Source of the DNA: Parabacteroides goldsteinii
GTDB lineage: Bacteria; Bacteroidota; Bacteroidia; Bacteroidales; Tannerellaceae
DNA length: 64,000 bases
NCBI RefSeq assembly: GCF_015550595.1
Contig: NZ_JADNBB010000006.1
Location: 1-64,000 of the forward strand
Direction of reading: 5' to 3'
The notes under the pieces are model-generated. The model was not told the origin of the DNA. It did no database searches and saw only the letters and a list, made by a program, of their open reading frames with translations. Positions 1 through 7,326 of this stretch are shown here, piece by piece; position 1 is the stretch's first letter, and every line of letters starts with the position of its first letter. A program made the position numbers and the translations under genes.

Positions 1-55
1 CCATAAGTATCCCAACAATGCATTAGTACAACAGGTTCTTCATATGACCTGGAGG

Positions 56-526
56 TCACACGAAGACCTCTTTAGTTTTTTTTCGGTAATCGTTGAGATA
101 TAAGGAATAATATATGTATAGTTCCACTTCGCCCATTATCATTTCTTCTTCTCCGCTTGTAAGCGAAGCGGAAGGATAGCAAGGAACTGTATATATAAAA
201 GAGCTTTCTTTGGGGGTAGTAGTCAATTTCTCAAATCCTCTTTTCTCTATAAAATTATCAACCAGTTCCAATACCATAGATGCGTCTTTTGCTTCAAAAC
301 AGCAAAAGTTCATATACAAAGGGATATTATTTTTTTCAAAGTTAAAAATAGCAACGTTGCTGGCTATGGTAGTAACGACTTCCAAATTAGTTAAAGGAAA
401 TTTCAATTTGCTCTTTTCCTTATTAATGTCCTCAAAGGGTTTGAGTAAATTTATTGTTTCCTCTGTAATATCATCAGTATCTCTAACAAGTGTAGAGCCT
501 TTATATGTTATATGTTCAACCTTCAT
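56..526 (-). CDS. Hypothetical protein, 156 aa
   Basis: An uninterrupted leftward frame whose product I do not recognise. It has no signal peptide or membrane segment and looks like a soluble cytoplasmic protein with mixed alpha/beta composition. It contains an adjacent cysteine pair near the middle (NFCCFEA). It lies in the accessory part of the window, upstream of a small frameshifted gene and an IS110 element, so it is probably cargo of the mobile element. No function can be inferred. Confidence 0.6.
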   Translation of the reverse strand: MKVEHITYKGSTLVRDTDDITEETINLLKPFEDINKEKSKLKFPLTNLEVVTTIASNVAIFNFEKNNIPLYMNFCCFEAKDASMVLELVDNFIEKRGFEKLTTTPKESSFIYTVPCYPSASLTSGEEEMIMGEVELYIYYSLYLNDYRKKTKEVFV

Positions 527-639
527 GCTTATCGCTTTTTATGCAAAAGTAGAGAATTTATATATATCATAGATGATTTCATTTAACTTTTTAAATATCT
601 GTTAATCTACAATTTACTTTCCATAGTGGAATTTGTAGA

Positions 640-970
640 TTATTCTATGTATTTATTTTCGCTACTATCGGTTTGTTCTCGTAAAGCACGCTTTTTAGCT
701 TTCTCTTTTTTCTTCTTTTCTTTTTTTGCTTTGTCATCTGCGATAATGTCATTCAGAGAGCGAACAGTAACAGGTTCTTCCCGTTTAAACCGTTTGATAT
801 ATATCTTCGATAAACTGGGGTAACGGAACTTTCCATGTTTCCTGTTTATGGTTATCTATTTTACCTAATTTATCGGGATTTAGTCCCAACTCACGAGCCA
901 TCTGGACGTGCTTATCTGACAATTTATGTTTTTTTTGGGCAACTACCCATTTTTCTATTTTTACAGGCAT
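640..970 (-). pseudogene. Small conserved-looking protein gene broken by a frameshift
   Basis: The first 61 codons from 970 encode a lysine-rich protein beginning MPVKIEKWVVAQKKHK, with motif LSDKHVQMARELGLNP, and stop at 785. In the +1-shifted frame the coding potential continues (KRFKREEPVTVRSLNDIIAD) to a stop at 640. The two frames meet in an alternating AT run at about 803-812. Restoring one AT unit would read through as ...EDIYIKRFKREE..., so slippage by two bases is the simplest explanation. The protein resembles short uncharacterised proteins seen in many bacteria, from memory only. A sequencing error or programmed shift is possible. Confidence 0.6.
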
Positions 971-988
971 ATTATTGAGATTTCAAGA

Positions 989-1029
989 CAAAAATACCTA
1001 TTTGTTCAAATGTATGAAAACAAATAGGT
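989..1029 (-). promoter_or_regulatory. Promoter and operator-like dyad of the frameshifted gene
   Basis: On the minus strand TATTTTTG (989-996) matches the Bacteroidetes -7 consensus TAnnTTTG, about 20 bp upstream of the start at 970. It touches a perfect 11-bp inverted repeat, ACCTATTTGTT (996-1006) and AACAAATAGGT (1019-1029), placed where a repressor or activator could bind. The inference rests on position and sequence only. Confidence 0.4.
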
Positions 1030-1407
1030 TTAAAAGGCTTTTTGTTACTTTTTCTTCCGTTAGATTACTTTTACTCATGGAAAACCTTAGGTTTGCATTG
1101 TAATTATTTTATAAACTATAATGAGTGAACCGTATGGAAAAAGAGAAATGTAAAGTCTATGTTACTATTTGGGACTCATTTTATTCATTTAATTTCAAGA
1201 ATATTTAATGATTTACGTTATGAATTAAGAAGAAAGGAAAATAACAAGTAAATCAGCATGGAAAATAGGAATAACTTATGTTACTATAACGAACTTGTTA
1301 TTTGTCTTGGATTAGACCTATATAAGAATTTTATCTGAAAGATATTTAAGGTTTTTAGGATATATTCAAATGCCTTTCCAAATTATAAATCATTAAATCA
1401 CTTTATT
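1030..1407 (+). other. Non-coding region upstream of IS110 transposase; candidate bridge RNA
   Basis: This stretch of about 380 bp has no gene. IS110-group elements are known to carry a long 5' non-coding end that encodes the bridge RNA guiding the DEDD recombinase, and here the 5' side is the only side with enough room, because the ars promoter begins a few bases after the transposase stop. An inverted repeat (AAATAACAAGT at about 1238, ACTTGTTATTT at about 1288) could form a stem. The left IS boundary and the guide loops cannot be fixed by eye. Confidence 0.35.
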
Positions 1408-2421
1408 ATGGGAAACTATTATTTTATTGGAATTGATGTGAGTAAAAAGAACTTGGATTGTTGCCTCCTGAGTAATGGTGTGGTGGTGAAACAAGATGTT
1501 ATTTCAAATCATCAAAAGAGTATCGAGGACTACTTATCTGTAATTTGTGCAGAACAAAATATAGATGCAGAACAAATAGTAGTATGTGCTGAATTTACAG
1601 GATTATATATTTATCCTTTAACAATCTCTTGTCAAGCCGGAAACTATAAACTTTGGTTAGAAGATCCTACTCAAATAAAATACAGTTCAGGGTTGCAACG
1701 AGGAAAAAATGATCCCGTAGATGCAAAGCGTATTGCTTTATATGCCTATCGTTATATAGATAAACTTAAAATATATAACCACCCAACTATAAGTGTTGAA
1801 TCAATAAAGCTATTAACAACAGAATTAAATATGCTATGTGTTGATAGAGCTAAATACCAAGCTCAATTATCAGATCAAAAAGAATATATGCCTGATAGAG
1901 TCTATAAATTGAAGTCAAAGAGATTATCTCTGCTTATTAAAGAATTAGATAAAGCAATAGCTAATATTGAAGCGGAGATTGAGGATATTGTAGCAAAGGA
2001 TGCTTTATTATCTCATCAGATGAAATTATTATTGAGCATTGAAGGAATAGGTAAAAAAACTTCTTTAAAAATGATACTGGAAACACAAGGCTTTACACGA
2101 TTTACAGATAGTCGTAAATTCTGTTGCCATGCGGGTGTTGCTCCATTCAGTTATTCATCAGGAAGTAGTCAGCATTCTAAAAATCGGGTTTCCCATAGAG
2201 CAAATAAAAGTATAAAATCTTTACTCCATTTAGCAGCCTTATCTGCTATTCAAAATAAGAATAGTGGATTAAGGGTATATTACGATAGAAAAGTTGCTGA
2301 GGGCAAAAATAAAATGTCAGTACTAAATGCTATCAGAGCCAAACTCGTAGCCCGCATGTTTGCCGTAATAAAGAATAATGAACTATACAACTCAAATTAT
2401 ACTAATCAGTTTGTTGTCTGA
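1408..2421 (+). mobile_element. IS110-family transposase (DEDD recombinase)
   Basis: A 337-aa protein with the two-domain layout of the family. The N-terminal RuvC-like DEDD domain has D10 (FIGIDVSKK), E62 (CAEFTG), D102 and D105 (KNDPVDAKR). The C-terminal Transposase_20 domain has the helix-hairpin-helix (LLSIEGIGKKTS) and a serine-rich motif near residues 245-250 (FSYSSGSS). IS110 proteins excise and insert the element through a circular intermediate, with sites chosen by a bridge RNA. The gene appears intact. No terminal inverted repeats are visible, as expected for the family. The stop codon lies only 9 bp before the first ArsR-type operator, so the IS inserted directly against the ars promoter. 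Confidence 0.9.
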
Positions 2422-2472
2422 AAAAACTGTTCGTATATTTGCGAATTAAAAAACTATTCGTATATTTGCGAA
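2410..2472 (+). promoter_or_regulatory. arsR promoter with two ArsR-type operators
   Basis: Two copies of TTCGTATATTTGCGAA lie at 2430-2445 and 2457-2472, exactly 27 bp apart start to start. Each is a dyad TTCG-N8-CGAA. The 8-bp core TATATTTG matches the Bacteroidetes -7 box TAnnTTTG, so repressor binding would cover the promoter. A TTTGTTG at 2410-2416 can serve as the -33 element for the first copy. The same dyad recurs upstream of arsM and arsD, which supports ArsR as the regulator. Confidence 0.7.
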
Positions 2473-2479
2473 CTATAAA

Positions 2480-2821
2480 ATGAAGAAGATGGAAAAAGTG
2501 AAGAAAAGATATACGGTTGAGCAGGTGCAAATGGCACGTTTCGCCAAAGCCCTTTCGCATCCTGTACGGATTGCTATTCTGCAATTGTTAGCAAGTCAAG
2601 AATGTTGTTATCATGGAGATATGTCTGAAGTGTTACCAGTAGCGAAAAGCACTTTATCGCAACATTTGAATGAATTAAAAGATGCCGGTTTGATACAAGG
2701 TGAAATTACATTGCCATCTGTTAAGTATTGCATTAATCAGAAAAACTGGTCTTTAGCGAAAAGATTATTTGAAGCTTTATTGACTGAAGTAGAAATATCA
2801 GACAATTGTTGTAATACATAA
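2480..2821 (+). CDS. arsR: ArsR-family arsenic-responsive repressor
   Basis: A 113-aa winged-helix protein of the ArsR/SmtB family. The helix-turn-helix is clear (VAKSTLSQHLNELKDAGLI), preceded by RFAKALSHPVRIAILQLLA. Cysteine pairs that could bind As(III) occur at ECCYHGD and near the C-terminus (SDNCCNT). It should bind operator DNA without arsenite and release on binding As(III). It is the first gene of the arsenic cluster, with paired dyads in its own promoter, so autoregulation is likely. Assignment to arsenic rather than another metal rests mainly on context. Confidence 0.9.
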   Translation: MKKMEKVKKRYTVEQVQMARFAKALSHPVRIAILQLLASQECCYHGDMSEVLPVAKSTLSQHLNELKDAGLIQGEITLPSVKYCINQKNWSLAKRLFEALLTEVEISDNCCNT

Positions 2822-2837
2822 TTTTTTATCTTTAAAG

Positions 2838-2882
2838 TTCGTATGTTTGCGAACCTACAGACAATTCGCTTTAAAGCGAATT
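2838..2882 (+). promoter_or_regulatory. arsM promoter with two ArsR-type operators
   Basis: TTCGTATGTTTGCGAA (2838-2853) carries TATGTTTG, another TAnnTTTG -7 match. A second dyad, TTCGCTTTAAAGCGAA (2865-2880), starts exactly 27 bp later, the same spacing as upstream of arsR, and lies inside a perfect 22-bp palindrome (2862-2883). The second dyad falls downstream of the -7 box, in the expected leader of the arsM transcript, so it could act as a roadblock operator or as an RNA hairpin. Confidence 0.65.
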
Positions 2883-2909
2883 GAATTTTTGATAAACTTA
2901 TTATTATAT

Positions 2910-3743
2910 ATGGAAAATAAAGAAATTAAAGAAATGGTAAAGCAAAAATACAGCGCACTTGCTTTACAAAATGATAACCAGTCGTCTTGTTGTGGCTCTG
3001 GATGCTGTTCCTCTGATAATGTGTATAACATTATGAATGAGGATTACAGTCAGCTTGACGGCTATGAAGCAGATGCTGATTTAGGTCTGGGATGTGGACT
3101 TCCTACAGCTTTTGCCGGATTAAAAAAAGGCGATTTTGTTGTGGATTTAGGTTCCGGGGCAGGAAATGATTGTTTTGTAGCCCGCGCTGAAGTCGGAGAA
3201 ACAGGGAAAATCATCGGTATTGATTTTACAGATGCTATGATAGAAAAGGCAAGAAATAACGCACAAAAGAGAGGTTTTACAAATGTCACTTTCCGCAAAG
3301 GTGAAATAGAAGATATGCCTATTGGTGGTAATTCCGTTGACGTTGTAATAAGTAACTGCGTATTAAACCTATTACCAACCAAAGATAAAATCTTCCATGA
3401 AATTTTCAGGGTTTTAAAACCCGGTGGGCATTTCTGCATCTCGGATGTGGTTTTAGAAGGTGAATTACCTGAATCCATCAAACAAGTAGCAGAATTATAC
3501 GCCGGATGCATTGCAGGAGCAATTCCTAAAGAACAATATATGGTTAAGATTTTCAGTGCAGGTTTTTTACAGGTGAAAATACAAAGGGAAAAACCTATCG
3601 TTGTCCCTGATGATATCCTAAAAGAGCATCTTGATGAAAAATCATTCCATGAATACAAGGAGAATAATTCAAAGATATTCTCTATTACAGTAACAGGTGT
3701 AAAACCTGAAAGTGCTTGCGATTGTAGTTCCGGATGCTGTTAA
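2910..3743 (+). CDS. arsM: Arsenite S-adenosylmethionine methyltransferase
   Basis: A 277-aa class I methyltransferase that should convert As(III) to methylated arsenicals. The SAM motif VDLGSGAG is at 78-85. Cysteines C62 (LGCGLP), C150 (SNCVLN) and C200 (AGCIAG) match the three As-binding cysteines expected in ArsM. Extra cysteine clusters sit near the N-terminus (SSCCGSGCC) and at the C-terminal end (CDCSSGCC). I chose ATG at 2910, which begins MENKEIKEMV, because the longer frame back to 2847 overlaps the operator and has no good start. It heads the second transcription unit, 13 bp upstream of arsC. Confidence 0.9.
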   Translation: MENKEIKEMVKQKYSALALQNDNQSSCCGSGCCSSDNVYNIMNEDYSQLDGYEADADLGLGCGLPTAFAGLKKGDFVVDLGSGAGNDCFVARAEVGETGKIIGIDFTDAMIEKARNNAQKRGFTNVTFRKGEIEDMPIGGNSVDVVISNCVLNLLPTKDKIFHEIFRVLKPGGHFCISDVVLEGELPESIKQVAELYAGCIAGAIPKEQYMVKIFSAGFLQVKIQREKPIVVPDDILKEHLDEKSFHEYKENNSKIFSITVTGVKPESACDCSSGCC

Positions 3744-3755
3744 TAATGTTTTGAT

Positions 3756-4190
3756 ATGAATGCACAAAAAGTTTTAATTCTTTGTACAGGCAATAGTTGC
3801 CGTAGCCAAATGGCACATGGCTTCCTGCAATCTTTCGACCCTGCATTAAAAGTATTCTCTGCAGGGACAAATGCAAGCGGAAAGGTTAATCCCAAAGCCA
3901 TAGAAGTAATGAAAGAAGCCGGAGTAGATATATCCAGCCATACTTCCGATAGTGTAGATAAGTATCTGAATGAAGAATGGGATTATGTCATTACGGTTTG
4001 TGGTGGGGCAAATGAAAACTGTCCTACTTTTTTCGGTAAAGTGAAAAACCGTTTGCACATAGGATTTGAAGATCCGTCAGAAGCAAAAGGGTCACCAGAA
4101 TTTATCCATTCGGAATATATCCGGGTACGGGATGAAATAAAAGAAGCATTTTATAAATTATACATAGAAAAAATAAAAGGCAATGAGTAA
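3756..4190 (+). CDS. arsC: Arsenate reductase, low-molecular-weight phosphatase type
   Basis: A 144-aa protein with the phosphatase loop CTGNSCRS at residues 10-17, the hallmark of thioredoxin-coupled arsenate reductases. It reduces As(V) to As(III), which the efflux pump can export. Further cysteines include the C in [13 protein letters not shown], consistent with an internal disulfide relay. The last 8 bp overlap the acr3 start, so the two are probably translationally coupled. Confidence 0.92.
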   Translation: MNAQKVLILCTGNSCRSQMAHGFLQSFDPALKVFSAGTNASGKVNPKAIEVMKEAGVDISSHTSDSVDKYLNEEWDYVITVCGGANENCPTFFGKVKNRLHIGFEDPSEAKGSPEFIHSEYIRVRDEIKEAFYKLYIEKIKGNE

Positions 4191-5217
4191 GAAGAAAATG
4201 AGTTTTTTAGATAAGAATCTCACTCTTTGGATATTCCTGGCAATGGCTATCGGGGTTGGGCTGGGTTACTTTTTCCCATCTTTCAGCACTACAATAGATT
4301 CATTATCCAGTGGAACTACAAACATCCCTTTAGCCATCGGTTTAATCTTAATGATGTATCCGCCATTGGCAAAAGTCGATTATAAACAATTACCGAAGGT
4401 TTTTAAGGACGTAAAAATATTATCAGTTTCGTTAATCCTGAATTGGATTATCGGGCCGATATTAATGTTTGTACTTGCCATCATCTTCTTACACGATTAC
4501 CCTGAATACATGGTAGGTGTAATCCTTATCGGATTAGCGAGATGTATAGCAATGGTGCTTGTGTGGAATGACCTTGCGGAAGGAAATACGGAATACGGTG
4601 CAGGTTTAGTAGCCCTGAACAGTATCTTTCAGGTATTCTTTTACAGTTTCTATGCTTGGTTGTTTATTACGAAACTTCCTCCCCTTTTCGGGTTTGAAGG
4701 GGCTATCGTTGATATTTCCATCGGTACGATTGCCGAAACGGTTGCTATATATTTAGGTATTCCTTTCTTAATGGGAATATTGAGCCGACTTATATTAGTG
4801 AAATTGAAAGGAGAACAATGGTATAAGGAAAAGTTTATCCCGAAAATATCCCCGATAACCTTAATTGCACTGTTATTTACAATCGTTCTTATGTTCAGCC
4901 TGAAAGGTGAATTGATTGTACAAATACCAATGGATGTGGTTCGGATAGCCATACCGTTGCTTATCTACTTTGTCGTGATGTTCCTGCTTAGTTTCTTCGC
5001 AGGTAAGTTTATGGGGGCTTCTTATGATAAAAATGCTTCTATTGCTTTCACTGCAACCGGAAACAACTTTGAACTGGCTATCGCAGTGGCAATCGGCGTA
5101 TTCGGATTACATAGCGGACAAGCCTTTGCCGGAGTAGTCGGGCCATTGGTCGAAGTCCCGGTATTAATCCTGTTAGTGAACTTGGCTTTTTGGCTTCGGA
5201 AGAAATATTATAAATAA
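4183..5217 (+). CDS. acr3: ACR3-type arsenite efflux permease
   Basis: A 344-aa membrane protein with about ten transmembrane segments. It has the conserved ACR3 motif [17 protein letters not shown] with the essential cysteine at residue 121, and the late-helix glutamate in GPLVEVPV. It exports As(OH)3 from the cytoplasm. It belongs to the ACR3 family and not to ArsB. ArsA and ArsD lie at the end of the cluster; whether ArsA energises this pump is inferred from synteny. Confidence 0.93.
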   Translation: MSKKKMSFLDKNLTLWIFLAMAIGVGLGYFFPSFSTTIDSLSSGTTNIPLAIGLILMMYPPLAKVDYKQLPKVFKDVKILSVSLILNWIIGPILMFVLAIIFLHDYPEYMVGVILIGLARCIAMVLVWNDLAEGNTEYGAGLVALNSIFQVFFYSFYAWLFITKLPPLFGFEGAIVDISIGTIAETVAIYLGIPFLMGILSRLILVKLKGEQWYKEKFIPKISPITLIALLFTIVLMFSLKGELIVQIPMDVVRIAIPLLIYFVVMFLLSFFAGKFMGASYDKNASIAFTATGNNFELAIAVAIGVFGLHSGQAFAGVVGPLVEVPVLILLVNLAFWLRKKYYK

Positions 5218-5247
5218 ACATAGTACAAACTAATAAAAACACATTGT

Positions 5248-5676
5248 ATGAAAAAAAGTATTTTAATCGGGCTTTTTGCCATATTGCTGGTAGCCTGTGG
5301 TGGTAATGCACAAAAAAACAACGGACAAGCCACTGAAACGCAAGCTAAAGAGCAAGTAGCGGATGCTTCTGTGGTGAACGTTTACTATTTCCACGGTAAA
5401 CAACGCTGTAAAACCTGTATTGCGGTAGGCGATGTAACAGAGAAGACAATAAAAGAACTTTATGCAGACAATCCACACGTGAAATTCATTGAAGTAAAAA
5501 CCGATGAAAAACAAAATGCTTCACTCGTAGAAAAATATGAAGTAACATGGAATGCCCTTATTATTGCCAAAGGGGATAATTCCATAGATATTACCGACAA
5601 GGCATTTGCCAACGCTTTGAATACTCCCGAAAACCTCACTGACCTGATCAAAACCGAAGTCAATAAAAGATTATGA
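5248..5676 (+). CDS. arsF: ArsF-like thiol lipoprotein
   Basis: A 142-aa lipoprotein with signal peptide and lipobox LLVAC (Cys17), then a thioredoxin-fold domain with C54-K-T-C57 in KQRCKTCIAV. This matches the ArsF family reported next to ArsG and a small thioredoxin-like ArsE in Bacteroides, where the three have been linked to nitro-organoarsenical reduction and efflux. Its last 4 bp overlap arsG, which points to coupled translation. Function is by family and context; no catalytic flavin or metal site is visible. Confidence 0.75.
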   Translation: MKKSILIGLFAILLVACGGNAQKNNGQATETQAKEQVADASVVNVYYFHGKQRCKTCIAVGDVTEKTIKELYADNPHVKFIEVKTDEKQNASLVEKYEVTWNALIIAKGDNSIDITDKAFANALNTPENLTDLIKTEVNKRL

Positions 5677-6374
5677 TGGAGTTTTTACAGAATCTTGTGG
5701 ATGGCTCTAACTTTCCATTACTAACGGCGTTTCTTTTGGGCTTAATGACTGCAATCAGTCCTTGCCCATTGGCAACCAACATTACAGCTACCGCTTATCT
5801 TAGTAAAGATATAGGCGATAAGCGAAGAGTAATGTTTAATGGCGTATTCTATACACTCGGCAGAATGTTTACCTATACGGCACTTGGTTTGATTTTCTAT
5901 TTTGGAGCAAGTCAGTTTCAGGTAGCTAAACTTTTGCAGAATGTTGGGGGAATGTGGCTTGGGATAGCATTAGTCATTATCGGGATATTCATGTTGGACA
6001 TTATTAAAATAAAGGTTCCGGGAATGAATAAGCTAACCTCAAAAATAGAAAACAAGAAAGGAAAGAAAACCTACCTCGACGCTTTCCTGCTCGGTTTGCT
6101 GTTTGCATTGGCTTTTTGCCCTTATAGCGGTGTATTGTACTTTGGTGGATTAATCCCGATGACTATTGCCAGCCCGTCAGGGTTATTACTTCCCCCTGTA
6201 TTTGCCATAGCTACCGGGTTGCCTGTAATTATCATTGCATGGCTGTTGGCATACAGTGTTAGCAACGTAGGCAAATTCTACAATAAGATGAGTGTCTTCC
6301 AGAAATGGTTTAAATGGATTGTCGCTGCCGTTTTTATAATAGTGGGTATTTACTACATAATTACAAGCATTTAA
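5673..6374 (+). CDS. arsG: ArsG-like membrane permease (DsbD/CcdA-type)
   Basis: A 233-aa protein with about six transmembrane segments and the DsbD/CcdA-like core. Cysteines in paired positions are SPCPLATN (C31) and FALAFCPYSG in the symmetric half. In this family electrons move from cytoplasmic thioredoxin across the membrane to a periplasmic partner. The neighbouring ArsF lipoprotein and ArsE thioredoxin-like protein would be the outer and inner partners. It is called an aminobenzylarsenical efflux permease in family descriptions; the sequence equally suits thiol electron transfer. Confidence 0.75.
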   Translation: MMEFLQNLVDGSNFPLLTAFLLGLMTAISPCPLATNITATAYLSKDIGDKRRVMFNGVFYTLGRMFTYTALGLIFYFGASQFQVAKLLQNVGGMWLGIALVIIGIFMLDIIKIKVPGMNKLTSKIENKKGKKTYLDAFLLGLLFALAFCPYSGVLYFGGLIPMTIASPSGLLLPPVFAIATGLPVIIIAWLLAYSVSNVGKFYNKMSVFQKWFKWIVAAVFIIVGIYYIITSI

Positions 6375-6402
6375 TTAGAAATAACAATATAAGATAAATA
6401 AT

Positions 6403-6636
6403 ATGGAGATTATTGTATTAGGTACAGGTTGTGCCAAATGTAAAACAACCTATGAATCTGTCCGGAAAGTGTTGGCAGATAATAACATTGCTGCCGATTT
6501 GAAGAAGGAAGAAAATATACTTGAAATTATGAAGTATAACATTATGTCTTTACCTGCGGTTGTTGTTGATGGAGAAGTAAAGTTGAAAGGGTATGTTCCG
6601 AGTGAAGAAGAAATAAAGAAATCCCTGAATCTATAA
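6403..6636 (+). CDS. arsE: Small thioredoxin-like protein (ArsE-like)
   Basis: A 77-aa single-domain redox protein with the active site C10-A-K-C13 (GTGCAKCKTTYE) and the cis-proline region MSLPAVVVDGEV. It has no signal peptide, so it acts in the cytoplasm. It is typical of small thioredoxins encoded beside CcdA-like permeases. The likely role is to pass electrons to ArsG. Confidence 0.75.
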   Translation: MEIIVLGTGCAKCKTTYESVRKVLADNNIAADLKKEENILEIMKYNIMSLPAVVVDGEVKLKGYVPSEEEIKKSLNL

Positions 6637-6647
6637 AACATCACATT

Positions 6648-6869
6648 ATGAGCAGCACATGGTATCCGATTATTGATTCGGAAAAATGTACAGGATGTTC
6701 CGCTTGCTTTGAAAAATGCAAGAAAGGAGTTTATGCGATAGAAAATGAGAAACCAGTAGTTGTATATCCTGATGGATGTGTAACTGGTTGTCATGGTTGC
6801 GAACCTCTTTGCCCTACTGCTGCAATCAGTTACTTTGGTGATGCAGCAACAATGGATTACTGTAATTGA
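6648..6869 (+). CDS. 2[4Fe-4S] ferredoxin in the ars operon
   Basis: A 73-aa protein with two cysteine sets: C14, C17, C20, C24 (KCTGCSACFEKCKKG) and C44, C48, C51, C55 (GCVTGCHGCEPLC). The second set has CxxxC in place of the first CxxC, but both can hold a [4Fe-4S] cluster. It starts 12 bp after arsE and ends before a terminator, so it is the last gene of the arsM unit. A low-potential electron donor here could support ArsE/F/G chemistry. That link is inferred only. Confidence 0.85.
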   Translation: MSSTWYPIIDSEKCTGCSACFEKCKKGVYAIENEKPVVVYPDGCVTGCHGCEPLCPTAAISYFGDAATMDYCN

Positions 6870-6886
6870 TAGAATTGTACGCATTG

Positions 6887-6927
6887 AATAGATGCTGTTT
6901 TGAATCAGATAGCGTCTATTTTTTTAA
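6887..6927 (+). terminator. Terminator after the ferredoxin gene
   Basis: AATAGATGCT pairs with AGCGTCTATT (one G-T pair) around a 17-nt loop and is followed by a run of T. It separates the arsM-ferredoxin unit from arsD-arsA. Confidence 0.65.
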
Positions 6928-6935
6928 CCAAATAG

Positions 6936-6951
6936 TTCGCTACATTACGAA
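6936..6951 (+). promoter_or_regulatory. ArsR-type operator upstream of arsD
   Basis: TTCGCTACATTACGAA is the fifth TTCG-N8-CGAA dyad in the cluster, 40 bp upstream of the arsD start. It has no TAnnTTTG core and no partner 27 bp away, so control of arsDA may be looser than that of the two upstream units. Confidence 0.5.
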
Positions 6952-6991
6952 CATTGAATAAATAGAATTAATAACAAATAAAATATTAAAA

Positions 6992-7321
6992 ATGAAAACA
7001 ATTAAAATTTATGACCCTGCATTATGCTGTCCTACCGAATTGTGCGGAGTGAATATCGACCCTGAGTTGATGCGTATAGCAGTTGTGGTTGAAACATTGA
7101 AACAAAAAGGAATTATAGTTGAACGTTTTAACTTGCGAGACCATCCTCAGGTATATGTAACCACGAAGGTTGTCAATGATTGCCTTATGGCAGAAGGAGC
7201 AGACGTATTTCCTCTAATCACAGTTGATGGTGAAATTGCTATAAAAAAGGCGTATCCATCAAATAAGCAGATTGCAGAATGGCTCGATATTTCAGAAGAT
7301 GAACTAACAATAAAAAAATAA
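6992..7321 (+). CDS. arsD: ArsD arsenic metallochaperone
   Basis: A 109-aa protein with C12, C13 and C18 (ALCCPTELCG), the three cysteines that bind As(III) in ArsD. ArsD passes As(III) to the ArsA ATPase and raises its affinity. It is followed 5 bp later by arsA, the usual pairing. It lacks the C-terminal cysteine pairs of the longer enterobacterial form, which is common in short ArsD proteins. Confidence 0.93.
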   Translation: MKTIKIYDPALCCPTELCGVNIDPELMRIAVVVETLKQKGIIVERFNLRDHPQVYVTTKVVNDCLMAEGADVFPLITVDGEIAIKKAYPSNKQIAEWLDISEDELTIKK

Positions 7322-7326
7322 CCCAC

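Noticed and set aside
2847-2909. 21-codon N-terminal extension of arsM
   Set aside because: It starts from TTG within an operator and palindrome; the ATG at 2910 gives the family N-terminus.
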